Shown here in pieces: positions 17,919-25,608 of a DNA stretch of 25,608 nt. How positions within the stretch are numbered: the first letter of the stretch is position 1; every line of letters begins with the position of its first letter. Location of the stretch: NCBI GenBank assembly GCA_037134755.1, contig JBAXLO010000045.1:1-25608 (forward strand). Reading direction: 5' to 3'. Position numbers and translations under genes: made by a program. This DNA comes from JBAXLO01 sp037134755 (GTDB lineage Bacteria; Bacteroidota; Bacteroidia; Bacteroidales; JACABE01). The notes below the pieces were generated by a model, which was not told the origin of the DNA, made no database searches, and saw nothing but the letters and a program-made list of their open reading frames with translations.

Positions 17919-19681
17919 TAGTCTAAAACTGTTTTTTCTAATTCAGTAGTTTCAAGTTCCAATGCTAATATTTCAGCTTTAATATCTGCTAGATTCCGCA
18001 AAGGTTTAAATTCATAGAAATACTTAGTAAAGTTTATTTCATAACCTGTTTTGGTCTTGCTTTCATCTATCCAGGCATTAGTTACATGAGGTTTTACTTC
18101 ACGTTCAAAGTACTCTTCTATAGTCTGTGGTATCAATCTCCCACTACTATCTTTCTGTAAAAAAGGAATATTTTCAGAATCACGTAAGGATGGATCAACT
18201 TTTTGTTTACCTTTACTACCTGCCATAGGCTGCTCAACAGTTATTCGCCAATAACCAAAAAACGCATTTGGCATTATTTTGCAAAATTCCCCTTCTGTAT
18301 ATTCACCATATATCTTAGTAATAAAACCAATACCCTTTGTTTCTCCGTTTTCGGGTATCTCCTTTCGTTTATTCCCTAAACTTCGCGCCATTTTTTGATA
18401 AAAGCGATTGGGTTCTCTCTTAATTTCTTCATCTTTTACTCCAGTAGCATTTATCAACTGTATGCAACCTTTACGTTCAGCACTTTTATTATTTGTAAGC
18501 ACCCAAATATATGTTGAAATACCTGTATTGTAAAACAATTGGTCGGGCATTGCAATTACAGCTTCTAACCAGTCGTTTTCAATTATCCATTTACGTATAT
18601 CACTTTCACCACTTCCAGCTTGTCCGGTAAACAATGGCGAGCCATTAAAAACTATTGCTATTCGGCTACCTTCATCTTTCATTTTAGAGAGCATATGTTG
18701 CAAAAACAACAAAGAGCCATCGTTAATTCGTGGTAAACCAGCTCCAAAACGACCATTTATGCCTCTTTTTTCTGCTTCATCTTTAATTATCTTTTCAGCT
18801 TTTTTCCAGTCAACACCAAAAGGAGGGTTTGAAAGCATATAATCAAATTTCTCATTCTCCAATCCATCAACAGTAAAAGTATTTCCAAACTTTATGTTTG
18901 AAGGGTTCTGCCCTTTAATCATCATATCTGATTTACAGATAGCATAAGATTCAGGATTAATTTCCTGTCCGAATACTTCCAATTTTGCATCAGGGTTTTG
19001 TTCTTTAATAAACGATTCAGAAACAGAAAGCATTCCGCCAGTACCGCATGCAGGATCATATAATGTCTTTACAATACCTTTTTTAAAAATATCTTTTTCG
19101 TTATTGAACAAAACGTTTACCATGAGTTTTATAACCTCACGTGGAGTAAAATGTTCCCCTGCTGTTTCATTTGAGAGTTCAGAAAACTTACGTATTAATT
19201 CCTCAAACACATAACCCATTTCCATAGATGTCATATCAGACAAATCAACTTTGGCAAACTCGTTAACAATTTTAAATAAAAGATCTGTTTTAGGATCGTC
19301 CAGTCTGTCAATTTGAGAATCAAAATCAAAGTATTCAATAATTTCACGAGCACCTACAGAAAACCCATTAATAAAATTACGAAGATTGACAGCAACATGA
19401 GTAGGTTCAGCTTTTATCTTTTCAAAATCGTATTTACTACGATTATGAAAATTTAAACCTGCGATTTTGTTTAAAGTAACATCTTTAGCTGTATCTGATA
19501 AGTTTTCAATTCTAGGCAAATAGCCTAAAACCTTATCTTTAGTTGGTGCTATTACACAATCCAATCGCCTTAATACAGTCATTGGAAGAATAATTTTACC
19601 GTAATCAGACTGTTTGTAATCACCTCTTAGTAAATCGGCTACTTTCCATATTAGATTCGCTTTTTCCTTAAAATCTATCAT
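17918..19681 (-). CDS. hsdM: Type I restriction enzyme, N6-adenine methyltransferase subunit (HsdM)
   Basis: This 587-aa protein methylates adenine in the HsdS target using S-adenosylmethionine. The N-terminal HsdM helical domain (1-160) is followed by the methyltransferase domain with the SAM-binding motif LYDPACGTGGM (207-217) and the catalytic motif SNPPF (284-288). EHFTPREVIKLMV (176-188) is typical of the family. Length is somewhat above the usual ~500-540 aa; the extra is C-terminal and includes the linker that contacts HsdS. It is the first gene of the RM locus. A TAnnTTTG promoter match and palindromic half-sites lie 25-63 bp upstream of the ATG. Confidence 0.96.
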   Translation of the reverse strand: MIDFKEKANLIWKVADLLRGDYKQSDYGKIILPMTVLRRLDCVIAPTKDKVLGYLPRIENLSDTAKDVTLNKIAGLNFHNRSKYDFEKIKAEPTHVAVNLRNFINGFSVGAREIIEYFDFDSQIDRLDDPKTDLLFKIVNEFAKVDLSDMTSMEMGYVFEELIRKFSELSNETAGEHFTPREVIKLMVNVLFNNEKDIFKKGIVKTLYDPACGTGGMLSVSESFIKEQNPDAKLEVFGQEINPESYAICKSDMMIKGQNPSNIKFGNTFTVDGLENEKFDYMLSNPPFGVDWKKAEKIIKDEAEKRGINGRFGAGLPRINDGSLLFLQHMLSKMKDEGSRIAIVFNGSPLFTGQAGSGESDIRKWIIENDWLEAVIAMPDQLFYNTGISTYIWVLTNNKSAERKGCIQLINATGVKDEEIKREPNRFYQKMARSLGNKRKEIPENGETKGIGFITKIYGEYTEGEFCKIMPNAFFGYWRITVEQPMAGSKGKQKVDPSLRDSENIPFLQKDSSGRLIPQTIEEYFEREVKPHVTNAWIDESKTKTGYEINFTKYFYEFKPLRNLADIKAEILALELETTELEKTVLD

Positions 19682-19705
19682 TGTTTGGTTCTATTTATTA
19701 AAGTC

Positions 19706-19744
19706 CAAAAGTACTAAAACATTTCCAATAAATGGAAATTTCCA
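19706..19744 (-). promoter_or_regulatory. Candidate hsdM promoter with palindromic operator-like half-sites
   Basis: On the minus strand TACTTTTG (19713-19706) matches the Bacteroidota -7 element TAnnTTTG, 24 bases before the hsdM ATG. Just upstream are a perfect 12-bp palindrome TGGAAATTTCCA (19733-19744) and an overlapping inverted repeat ATTTCCA (19721-19727)/TGGAAAT (19733-19739). Three TTCCA/TGGAA half-sites therefore sit where a -33 region and operator would be. No good -33 TTG is found at the usual spacing. No dedicated controller gene is visible in the locus. Confidence 0.4.
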
Positions 19745-19854
19745 CTAATTTAAACTCTTTCTAAATAATAAATATAATAAATTCATACACTCATTTGAAT
19801 TGCCTTCTTTCAAATGTGTGTATTCCAATACTTAAAATTGTCTTTGGTGAAATC

Positions 19855-19943
19855 TGTATGAATAAAAAATTTCAAACCCACAAAACGAAATGGAGCGGAG
19901 CATAATGGAGGAGCAGGGTGGTTTTCAATTTTGCTTCATCCTG
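19855..19943. repeat. Intergenic repeat, copy 1
   Basis: This begins TGTATGAATAAAAAATTTCA and contains CACAAAACGAAATGGAGCGG and GAGCAGGGTGGTTTTCAATT, then TTGCTTCATCCTG. It aligns nearly base for base with copy 2 at 20009. No protein is encoded. Confidence 0.7.
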
Positions 19944-20008
19944 ATTTCATCCTGTTTCCTCTTTCTCCTTTCAGGGGAAAGATACAGATAGGGGTTCTTT
20001 CCAGGAGC

Positions 20009-20097
20009 TGTATGAAAAAGAAATTTCAAACACACAAAACGAAGTGGAGCGAAGCGCAACATAGGAGCAGGGTTGTTTTCAATTTTGTTTCATTCTG
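20009..20097. repeat. Intergenic repeat, copy 2
   Basis: This begins TGTATGAAAAAGAAATTTCA and contains CACAAAACGAAGTGGAGCGA and GAGCAGGGTTGTTTTCAATT, then TTGTTTCATTCTG. It differs from copy 1 by scattered substitutions and small indels. The GGAGCAG and CTGCTCC arms could form a stem of 7 bp. Confidence 0.7.
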
Positions 20098-20124
20098 CTC
20101 CATTGCCTTTCGATAGAATTGGTA

Positions 20125-20219
20125 TGTATAACAAATTTCAAATGAGGTGTACAGGAATGTGACGTCATTCCACGAAGTGGGATGGTGCGCATGGATTGGA
20201 GCAATCATTTTCAATTTTT
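20125..20219. repeat. Intergenic repeat, copy 3 (diverged)
   Basis: This shares the start TGTATAACAAATTTCAAAT, a central CGAAGTGGGATG and the end GAGCAATCATTTTCAATTTT with copies 1 and 2. The middle differs and includes GGAATG (20154-20159)/CATTCC, a short inverted repeat around a GACGTC palindrome. It ends beside the tape measure stop. Confidence 0.5.
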
Positions 20220-20233
20220 ATTAAATACGGATT

Positions 20234-23200
20234 CTATCTTATCTTCGCAAGGCTTTGCAAGGTTGCCATTTCTCCATCAAATCTGGTTAACTCATCTCTT
20301 ACTATTCTTGCTTTTCTGTTGGCAGGATCACTCAGGTATTTATTGAGTAATTTCAATTCTAAAATAGTAGATTTTTGATGGTCAATCATAGAAATAAGAA
20401 TTTGATTACTGCCGTCAGAAGAGCTTGAAGAATACTTATTACTGATAGCCGTTTGCATTCCGTTAAAGTTTGCTTCTATTGGCATGGGGATAGATTTCCC
20501 CCCTCTTTGGTATTGGTCAAGCCATTTTATAACAGGTGCAGTTTTTGAGTCTCTAAGCAAGCTGTTACTTGCTATAAATTCCTGACCTTTTTCTCCTGCG
20601 CGGTAAATCTGGTCTCCATTGGTATAACCACCTTCAGCATAAGCCGGGGGACTTGGCATGTTTGCCTCTATTGTTGCCAATGAAGCTGCTAAGGTTGCAG
20701 CAATTAAGATTTCCATAGGTATAGCAACTACAGGACCATATTTCCAAATAGCTATTGAAGCAACTGCAGCTGATTGTATCGCATTTACTTCGTTTAATCT
20801 TGCATCTCTTAAAGCTTGGTTGTACGTAGCAGTATCTTTTTGTTTTTGAAGATTGTCATCTAATGCCTTAACTTTTAAATCATAGGCTGCCTGTGTGATT
20901 AAGTGTTTATCAAGTTTTGTTTTTAAAGCTGTTTTTTCAATATTATCATTTGTTTCTAATTCGCGATTCTTTTTGTTTTCTGAAGCTGTAAGTAAGTTAC
21001 TATATGAAGTCCAGGCATTTTTCAATACGTCAACTGACATGGTTATCAATCCGACAAGATCTTTACCTTTCTTCAATCGTTCAAAAAATAAATTCCAATC
21101 TTCGGGACTGAAACCCATTACATCAACTTTTTTATCATTAAGTAATTTATCATCAGATTTGTTTCCGTCTTTCTTCTTTCTCTCAATATCGTCCCACAAT
21201 TTCATTAATGCATTCAGATCTTCCTGCAATTTTTGTCTTGCTTCAGGTGTCATATTTGCACTTACTCCTGTCATTATTCCACTTTGCAAAGATGTTTGTA
21301 TAACAGTCATTAGTTTTTTAATATTTGCTTCCTGCAATACTATTTCAGCATCATTCTGTTGTATTTCCAACTCTTTCTTTGCAGCATCTAAGGTTTTAAA
21401 TTTACCAAGATTTGTTTCACCATACTTATCATGCAATAGCGTTTTAGCTTTCTCCAGGGTGTCGGTAGACATCAACTCTTCAGCATTCTTTTGTTTTAAT
21501 TCAGAAAGAGAAGTTTGAGAAGCCAAATCTAATGTTTTCAATTCCTTTTCGTAAGCCTTGGTATTTATCTTATCTATATTTACTTTATGAGTACTCAAAA
21601 TAGATTCCCATGCAGCTACATCTTCATCTTCAAGTATTCTTTTGTCTTTTGTATATTGATTGTACTCTTTTATAGCTTTCTGATACCTTTGATTCTCTTT
21701 ATCAGTTTCATCTCCATCTCCGATTAAACCTTGCATAAAACTGTGTTTCTTATCGGCGAAACCTTGTTTTATCCTTTCCATATTCTTTTGATGGGTTATT
21801 TCTTCCTGCTCTAAAATGTAATTATCATCTTTATGGGTTTCTAACTCTTTCCGATGACGTTCTTCTTCTTTAGCCAACTCTTTTTTCTCCCCTTCATCCA
21901 TTGCATCCAATTTGAGTTTGTTTTCTTCCTCAATATTCTTCTCTCTTTTTTTAGCATTTTTCTCTGAAGCTTTGATGTCTTTTATGGCTTGAGCTATTAA
22001 TGCTTTCTCTAAAATATCTGTTTCCTCCTGCATTAATTTTGTGAGTTCGGGGATTCCCTTTCTTCTTAATTCAAGAACATGCTTAGCATTTTTGTCTTTT
22101 GCATCTATTAATTTCTGCTCATCAGAAATTTCAATAATCCCTAATCTGGTTCTGAAGTTAGCTACATCTTCAATAATTTTCTTATTTGCTTCTTCAGCTT
22201 CTTTTAATTCCTGATTGGCTTTCTTTAAATTTGAAGCAATAAAATCACGATCTGCCTTATCATTAGTACCTACTGTAATATCACTTAAATGCTGAATCTT
22301 TTCATAATAAGTAGTGATGTCAATAGTCCCTTTATCGTATTGTGATTTTAAAGTTGAAGCTTCATCTTGTCTTATTTTTATTTTAGATTTTGCAACATTG
22401 GTTTCATATTCTAAGATTTTATCACTCATTCTTTTTTCTTTATCCATGACCTCTGTCATAGCCTCAGAATATTTCTTACCAACTTTTACCAGCTCTTCTT
22501 CCTTTGTTTTCAAAGCAATTTTCTTGATAGTTTCAGCATTGTACTTATTCAGATTGTCGGTTAAAATAGAAGTAGAAATATTCTCTTTATCGATACCCTC
22601 TAATATTGCCGGTGATAAATCTCTTAGTTTATTATAAATCTTATTTCGAACATCAGAAGTCAGGTTTTGGTCTTTTAAGGAAATTACCAAAGAATTAACT
22701 TCAATTCTTTCTTTCTCCATCTTTTCAGAAGCAGGTACCTGTAAATATTCATTCATAGAAGAAGTCAGATTTGTAAAGCCTGCTACAATGTTTCCGATAG
22801 CATCTACAGCAAAAGAAGCCATATTTCTTTTTAAAGCTGTCCATGATTTATTGAACATTATCATTTTACCTTCGGTAGCTTCTAAGCCTTCATGAGCAAA
22901 TCTTCCATATTTCTCTACTATGATATCTATGGCTTCCCCTGAAGCATATTGTACTCCAGTCAATCCTTTAATCTCAGGTACTAATCTTTCAATTTGTTTG
23001 GTAGTTCCTCCAAAAGTTCCATTCAGATAAGACATGGCTTTATTCAGGTCCATCTCAGGATCTATTTTACTTAATGCCATGGCTGCCTTGGTCATTTTCT
23101 TAGCCATATCTTCATTCTTGCCTAAGCTTAAAGCCATTGTTTCTGCCTCTAATATTTTAGACCTGGAGAACAAAGATGTTTTACTCATGGATGTTGCAAA

Positions 23201-23605
23201 CTCTGTCATTCTTTGAGTAGCATCAGCATTCCCATTCAACGCAAAACTTAATTTATGTATCTGAGCTTCGTATTCAATAGCAGCATCGATACCACTCACA
23301 AACATACCTTTTACTTTTCCGAATAAGCTCATTATCCCTTGTGCAGAAATCATTCCTACAGCCATTGCTTCGGCAGAAGCTAACCAACCATCAGCAATAT
23401 TCTTAAGGCCTTTTTTATGATCTTCTATAATGCCGTTAAGCTTTTTAATGTCAGCAGTTTTTTCATTGTACTCTGAACTTCCAATTGTACATTGTTCAAT
23501 TTCTCTGTTCAATGTTTTAAAAGCTGCTTTTACTCCTGCTATTTTATTCTCAACTTCTTCTCCATTGATGAAGATGTTAATACGTCTGTTACTGTTTACG
23601 GCCAT
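20234..23605 (-). CDS. Phage tail tape measure protein
   Basis: This 1123-aa protein sets tail length in siphophage-type tails and is threaded through the tail tube. The N-terminal ~120 residues hold the conserved start (INIFINGEEVENKIAGVKAA) and hydrophobic helices (MAVGMISAQGIMSLFGKVKG). Residues about 130-260 match the conserved tape-measure region, with SRSKILEAETMALSLG and MSYLNGTFGGTTKQIERL. Residues about 330-850 are long, charged, helical and coiled-coil-like. A hydrophobic Ala/Ile-rich segment lies at about 938-980, followed by YAEGGYTNGDQIYRAGEKGQ, a common C-terminal motif in these proteins. It appears full length. The gene lies in a phage-like cluster, but the usual distal-tail and tip genes do not follow it. 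Confidence 0.9.
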   Translation of the reverse strand: MAVNSNRRINIFINGEEVENKIAGVKAAFKTLNREIEQCTIGSSEYNEKTADIKKLNGIIEDHKKGLKNIADGWLASAEAMAVGMISAQGIMSLFGKVKGMFVSGIDAAIEYEAQIHKLSFALNGNADATQRMTEFATSMSKTSLFSRSKILEAETMALSLGKNEDMAKKMTKAAMALSKIDPEMDLNKAMSYLNGTFGGTTKQIERLVPEIKGLTGVQYASGEAIDIIVEKYGRFAHEGLEATEGKMIMFNKSWTALKRNMASFAVDAIGNIVAGFTNLTSSMNEYLQVPASEKMEKERIEVNSLVISLKDQNLTSDVRNKIYNKLRDLSPAILEGIDKENISTSILTDNLNKYNAETIKKIALKTKEEELVKVGKKYSEAMTEVMDKEKRMSDKILEYETNVAKSKIKIRQDEASTLKSQYDKGTIDITTYYEKIQHLSDITVGTNDKADRDFIASNLKKANQELKEAEEANKKIIEDVANFRTRLGIIEISDEQKLIDAKDKNAKHVLELRRKGIPELTKLMQEETDILEKALIAQAIKDIKASEKNAKKREKNIEEENKLKLDAMDEGEKKELAKEEERHRKELETHKDDNYILEQEEITHQKNMERIKQGFADKKHSFMQGLIGDGDETDKENQRYQKAIKEYNQYTKDKRILEDEDVAAWESILSTHKVNIDKINTKAYEKELKTLDLASQTSLSELKQKNAEELMSTDTLEKAKTLLHDKYGETNLGKFKTLDAAKKELEIQQNDAEIVLQEANIKKLMTVIQTSLQSGIMTGVSANMTPEARQKLQEDLNALMKLWDDIERKKKDGNKSDDKLLNDKKVDVMGFSPEDWNLFFERLKKGKDLVGLITMSVDVLKNAWTSYSNLLTASENKKNRELETNDNIEKTALKTKLDKHLITQAAYDLKVKALDDNLQKQKDTATYNQALRDARLNEVNAIQSAAVASIAIWKYGPVVAIPMEILIAATLAASLATIEANMPSPPAYAEGGYTNGDQIYRAGEKGQEFIASNSLLRDSKTAPVIKWLDQYQRGGKSIPMPIEANFNGMQTAISNKYSSSSSDGSNQILISMIDHQKSTILELKLLNKYLSDPANRKARIVRDELTRFDGEMATLQSLAKIR

Positions 23606-23613
23606 GCTTTAAA

Positions 23614-23649
23614 AATTATGAATTATGAATTATGAATTATGAATGAATG
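23614..23649. repeat. Heptamer tandem repeat AATTATG x4 plus AATG x2
   Basis: Four perfect AATTATG units (23614-23641) are followed by two AATG units. They fill half of the 83-bp gap between the tape measure and gp10-like genes, 9 bp upstream of the tape measure ATG. The rest of the gap (23652-23688) has imperfect copies of ATCACTAAATTAC. Similar simple repeats are common between Bacteroidota genes. Confidence 0.85.
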
Positions 23650-23688
23650 AATTAAATCACTAAATTACAAAATCACTATATCGCTAAA

Positions 23689-24216
23689 TTACTTTACAAT
23701 TCGTGTTCCGGCACTTGCTGCCATTACATATTTATCACCAAAGTAGACACTGACTAAATCAGATAAGCTTCCGATATTTACTTCAACGTTTGTATCAAAC
23801 CAATCAATAGGCTTTCTTCCTATGCCTTTTTTTAAATGGGAGAACTGTCCGAGTTTTGGGCTTATGTTAGCTTTTTTTGTCAATTTAGATTGAGTGCTTT
23901 TCATTCCTTTTACTACTCCCATTGGAGTATGTATCCATCCATTGCCTACTCCATAAGCTTTAAAAACACCTGACCTCCAAAACTCAAAAGAGACATTCTC
24001 TACCATATCATATTTCATTATGAGTTTTGGTTTTACACTCTTTACAAGACTGCCACTCTGATCAGGCATATCCTGTTTAATGGAACTTTTAAAAAGACTT
24101 GCAACTTCTTTGCTCCATTTCTTAGCTTCTATTTCAAATAACTCCTGATTTATTGCGTTACCTTCAAATACAGTAACATCTAATCCTAACTCCTGTACAG
24201 ATAATAATCTACTCAT
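23689..24216 (-). CDS. Putative phage tail-completion protein (HK97 gp10-like)
   Basis: This 175-aa protein has an early helix with EAKKWSKEVASLFKSSIKQD and the segment MPDQSGSLVKSVKPKLIMKY, the pattern seen in HK97 gp10-like and related minor tail proteins, where a region like SGxLxxSI leads into beta strands. It ends with a second beta region (VSVYFGDKYVMAASAGTRIVK). In phages these proteins sit at the head-tail or tail-terminator interface. Placement just before the tape measure gene fits. The start overlaps the kinase gene stop by ATGA. The family call is moderate; a Bacteroidota-specific virion protein is the alternative. Confidence 0.55.
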   Translation of the reverse strand: MSRLLSVQELGLDVTVFEGNAINQELFEIEAKKWSKEVASLFKSSIKQDMPDQSGSLVKSVKPKLIMKYDMVENVSFEFWRSGVFKAYGVGNGWIHTPMGVVKGMKSTQSKLTKKANISPKLGQFSHLKKGIGRKPIDWFDTNVEVNIGSLSDLVSVYFGDKYVMAASAGTRIVK

Positions 24217-24707
24217 AATTGTATGTTGTTTTTAAGGAAAATGAATACATCATTAATACTATTCACATCAGTATTAATACAAAAATCAAACTTCAATTTT
24301 GAAACTAATTTTTCAATCTTTCTCACTTTAATTTCTTTGGGTTCATATTGACTACCATAACAAAAAGGAACTCTAACATATCCATTCAGCTTCCTTTCTT
24401 CAATTCTTTTTAAAATGACTGCTTCCGATGAAAATAGTTTGATAACAATAACTTTATCAAACAATCTATAAATATGACGTATATTTATTGATAAGCCTGA
24501 ACTTTCAACAACAGCTATATTTTCATTTTTAATTGAATCAGTCATTTTATCCCATGCAACAGCTTCAAAAATCTTATCAAACGCTGAATATTTTATCCTA
24601 TACTCATCAATTGAATAGCAATTGCAGGTAAAATAATCAGCTATCATTTTTGAAGCTGTTGTCTTTCCTGTACAAATATTGCCGACAAATGAAATTAATA
24701 TTTTCAT
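24213..24707 (-). CDS. P-loop nucleoside/nucleotide-kinase-like protein
   Basis: This 164-aa protein opens with a Walker A motif GNICTGKTT (9-17) directly after the first strand, followed by the lid-like segment around RIEERKLNGYVRVPF and a DEYR at the second strand. It resembles small AAA_18/AAA_33 or dephospho-CoA-kinase-type kinases that phosphorylate a nucleotide or small substrate. The substrate cannot be told. It overlaps its neighbours on both sides by ATGA, so it is translated with tail genes. A metabolic kinase within a tail operon is unusual and may be a moron-type cargo gene. Confidence 0.7.
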   Translation of the reverse strand: MKILISFVGNICTGKTTASKMIADYFTCNCYSIDEYRIKYSAFDKIFEAVAWDKMTDSIKNENIAVVESSGLSINIRHIYRLFDKVIVIKLFSSEAVILKRIEERKLNGYVRVPFCYGSQYEPKEIKVRKIEKLVSKLKFDFCINTDVNSINDVFIFLKNNIQL

Positions 24708-25608
24708 AATTCAACTCCTCCATCTTTTAATCCACTTATTTGTGCTTCTATAAATTCTCCCTGAAGCGACACAATAAAACTGAAAGATTTAGGCAACATT
24801 AGGCTACCATTGTACTTTATTTTTCTTATTTGCTGTGAAGCTTTATTTTGTTGTGGTTTAAAAAGTTGAAGTAATGATATCACATCTGTACTTTTCAATT
24901 TCATTTGCAGATTAATTGGTTCGGCAGTATCCATAAAATTATACCAGGACTCAAGGTAGTTTGGGAATACACCACTTTCTCCATCTAACCTAAGTTCAGT
25001 ATCACTTATGATGTTTCCGTGAACATCATATTTTAAAGCACTTGCAAAAGGATATTGATGGCCGTTCTTATCATTTATCATACCGTGCCAAATCAATATT
25101 TGCATATCAGAATCATTTACACCTGTCTCAAATGCTTCACTTGTACCTAATTGATTGCTATCAGGCAACAATCTGTCGTTCATAATTACATTGGTAGTTA
25201 CTCCGATATCTACAGAAACTTTAGTATTTGAAGATGAAAGATCATTTTTAATTCCCTTTTTTACTTCTCTTACTGAAGTACCATAGCGAACCCATGAGAG
25301 GGAATAGTCGGTGTCATTTTTTTTATAAATGTAATAACAGCCTTCCATCAATACTTCTGCGACTACATTTAACTTATCTGGAGTTGGCAGATCTGTTAAT
25401 TTCAAAAAACTGTCAAGGCATTTGAAAAGTGAAATATCATTTGTTTCTGAATCGCTCTTTTGTGTCAACCAATATCCGGGAGGATCTACTGAAGAAATCT
25501 CCATGCTATTTTTTATTATCATATTGGTGATGTCAACAAAATGATAGGAGTTTAAAATATCTTTCAGAAAAGAGATTTCAATTTCTTTAGTCTCGGCGTT
25601 AAGCCAAA
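24704..25608 (-). CDS. Phage structural/tail-like protein, partial at window edge
   Basis: A start at ATG 25522 gives 272 aa, but the same frame is open without a stop to the window edge, adding residues such as ETKEIEISFLKDILNSYHFV before that Met. The true start is therefore probably beyond 25608 and the protein is N-terminally incomplete here. It includes SSVDPPGYWLTQKSDSET, then mostly beta-rich sequence and a late SLMLPKSFSFIVSLQGEF. No family is recognised. Its place, overlapping the kinase gene by ATGA and upstream of gp10-like and tape measure genes, suggests a virion or tail-associated protein. Confidence 0.6.
   Translation of the reverse strand, partial: WLNAETKEIEISFLKDILNSYHFVDITNMIIKNSMEISSVDPPGYWLTQKSDSETNDISLFKCLDSFLKLTDLPTPDKLNVVAEVLMEGCYYIYKKNDTDYSLSWVRYGTSVREVKKGIKNDLSSSNTKVSVDIGVTTNVIMNDRLLPDSNQLGTSEAFETGVNDSDMQILIWHGMINDKNGHQYPFASALKYDVHGNIISDTELRLDGESGVFPNYLESWYNFMDTAEPINLQMKLKSTDVISLLQLFKPQQNKASQQIRKIKYNGSLMLPKSFSFIVSLQGEFIEAQISGLKDGGVEL

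Larger units (their letters stand above)
19682..20233. other. 552-bp non-coding junction between RM locus and phage tail module
   Basis: No gene is supported on either strand; short frames here arise from repeats. The left end (19682-19744) holds the candidate hsdM promoter. The rest holds three diverged copies of a ~90-bp element (listed separately) and small inverted repeats, such as GGAGCAG (20064-20070)/CTGCTCC (20095-20101). Base composition is clearly less AT-rich than the left operon. The stretch follows the tape measure stop and may mark where tail-tip genes were lost. Confidence 0.6.

Noticed and set aside
19931..20214. Two overlapping ~60-codon frames on opposite strands in the junction region
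   Set aside because: They run through the repeated non-coding element; their start and stop codons are not shared by the other copies and no protein features are seen.
19855..20219. CRISPR-like array in the junction
   Set aside because: The repeats are long, imperfect and only three, with no regular unique spacers and no cas genes.
20895..21518. 207-codon plus-strand frame inside the tape measure gene
   Set aside because: It is antisense to a charged coiled-coil coding stretch; the Phe/Ser/Leu-rich translation is typical of the complement of Lys/Glu-rich codons.

Overview
The window is AT-rich and looks like the chromosome of a low-GC Bacteroidota bacterium. This is an inference from Asn/Ile/Lys-rich proteins, A-rich rather than Shine-Dalgarno leaders, one Bacteroidota-type TAnnTTTG promoter match, and AATTATG heptamer runs between genes. 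Every gene I can support lies on the minus strand, so transcription runs from high to low coordinates. I see no tRNA, rRNA, CRISPR array, integrase or transposase.

Right part (about 20.2-25.6 kb): a fragment of a phage tail module. In transcription order it holds a tail/structural-like protein that runs off the window edge, a P-loop kinase-like protein, a gp10-like tail-completion candidate and a 1123-aa tape measure protein. The first three overlap by ATGA junctions. No tail-tip genes follow the tape measure gene. Instead there is about 550 bp of non-coding DNA (19.68-20.23 kb) holding three diverged copies of a ~90-bp element, then a restriction-modification locus.

Middle part (10.9-19.7 kb): a type I restriction-modification locus in the order hsdM, hsdS, AlbA_2/ATPase protein, proteasome-like Ntn-hydrolase-fold protein, hsdR. 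The modification and specificity genes, and the Ntn-like and restriction genes, are joined by one-base TAATG overlaps. The proteasome-like protein coupled to hsdR is an unexpected member.

Left part (0.08-10.6 kb): a more AT-rich set of genes that I read as an undescribed DarT-type ADP-ribosyltransferase defence or toxin-antitoxin operon. Its members, in order, are: a 1184-aa SF1 (Upf1-like) helicase; a 490-aa protein with a winged-helix-like N-terminus followed by Trp repeats; a 915-aa protein of ~25-residue Trp repeats ending in a DarT domain; an HD-domain plus DarG-type macrodomain fusion; and a GNAT-like/TPR protein. A strong terminator ends the set at 21-54. The second and third proteins are probably one 1540-aa protein split by a single-base frameshift in an A6 run near 5645-5650: the downstream frame stays open for 143 codons above its first possible start, has no ATG until residue 312, and carries the same repeat. 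A working model, by inference, is that the helicase and repeat solenoid sense a trigger (for example phage nucleic acid), DarT ADP-ribosylates DNA, and the macrodomain protein reverses or restrains that activity.
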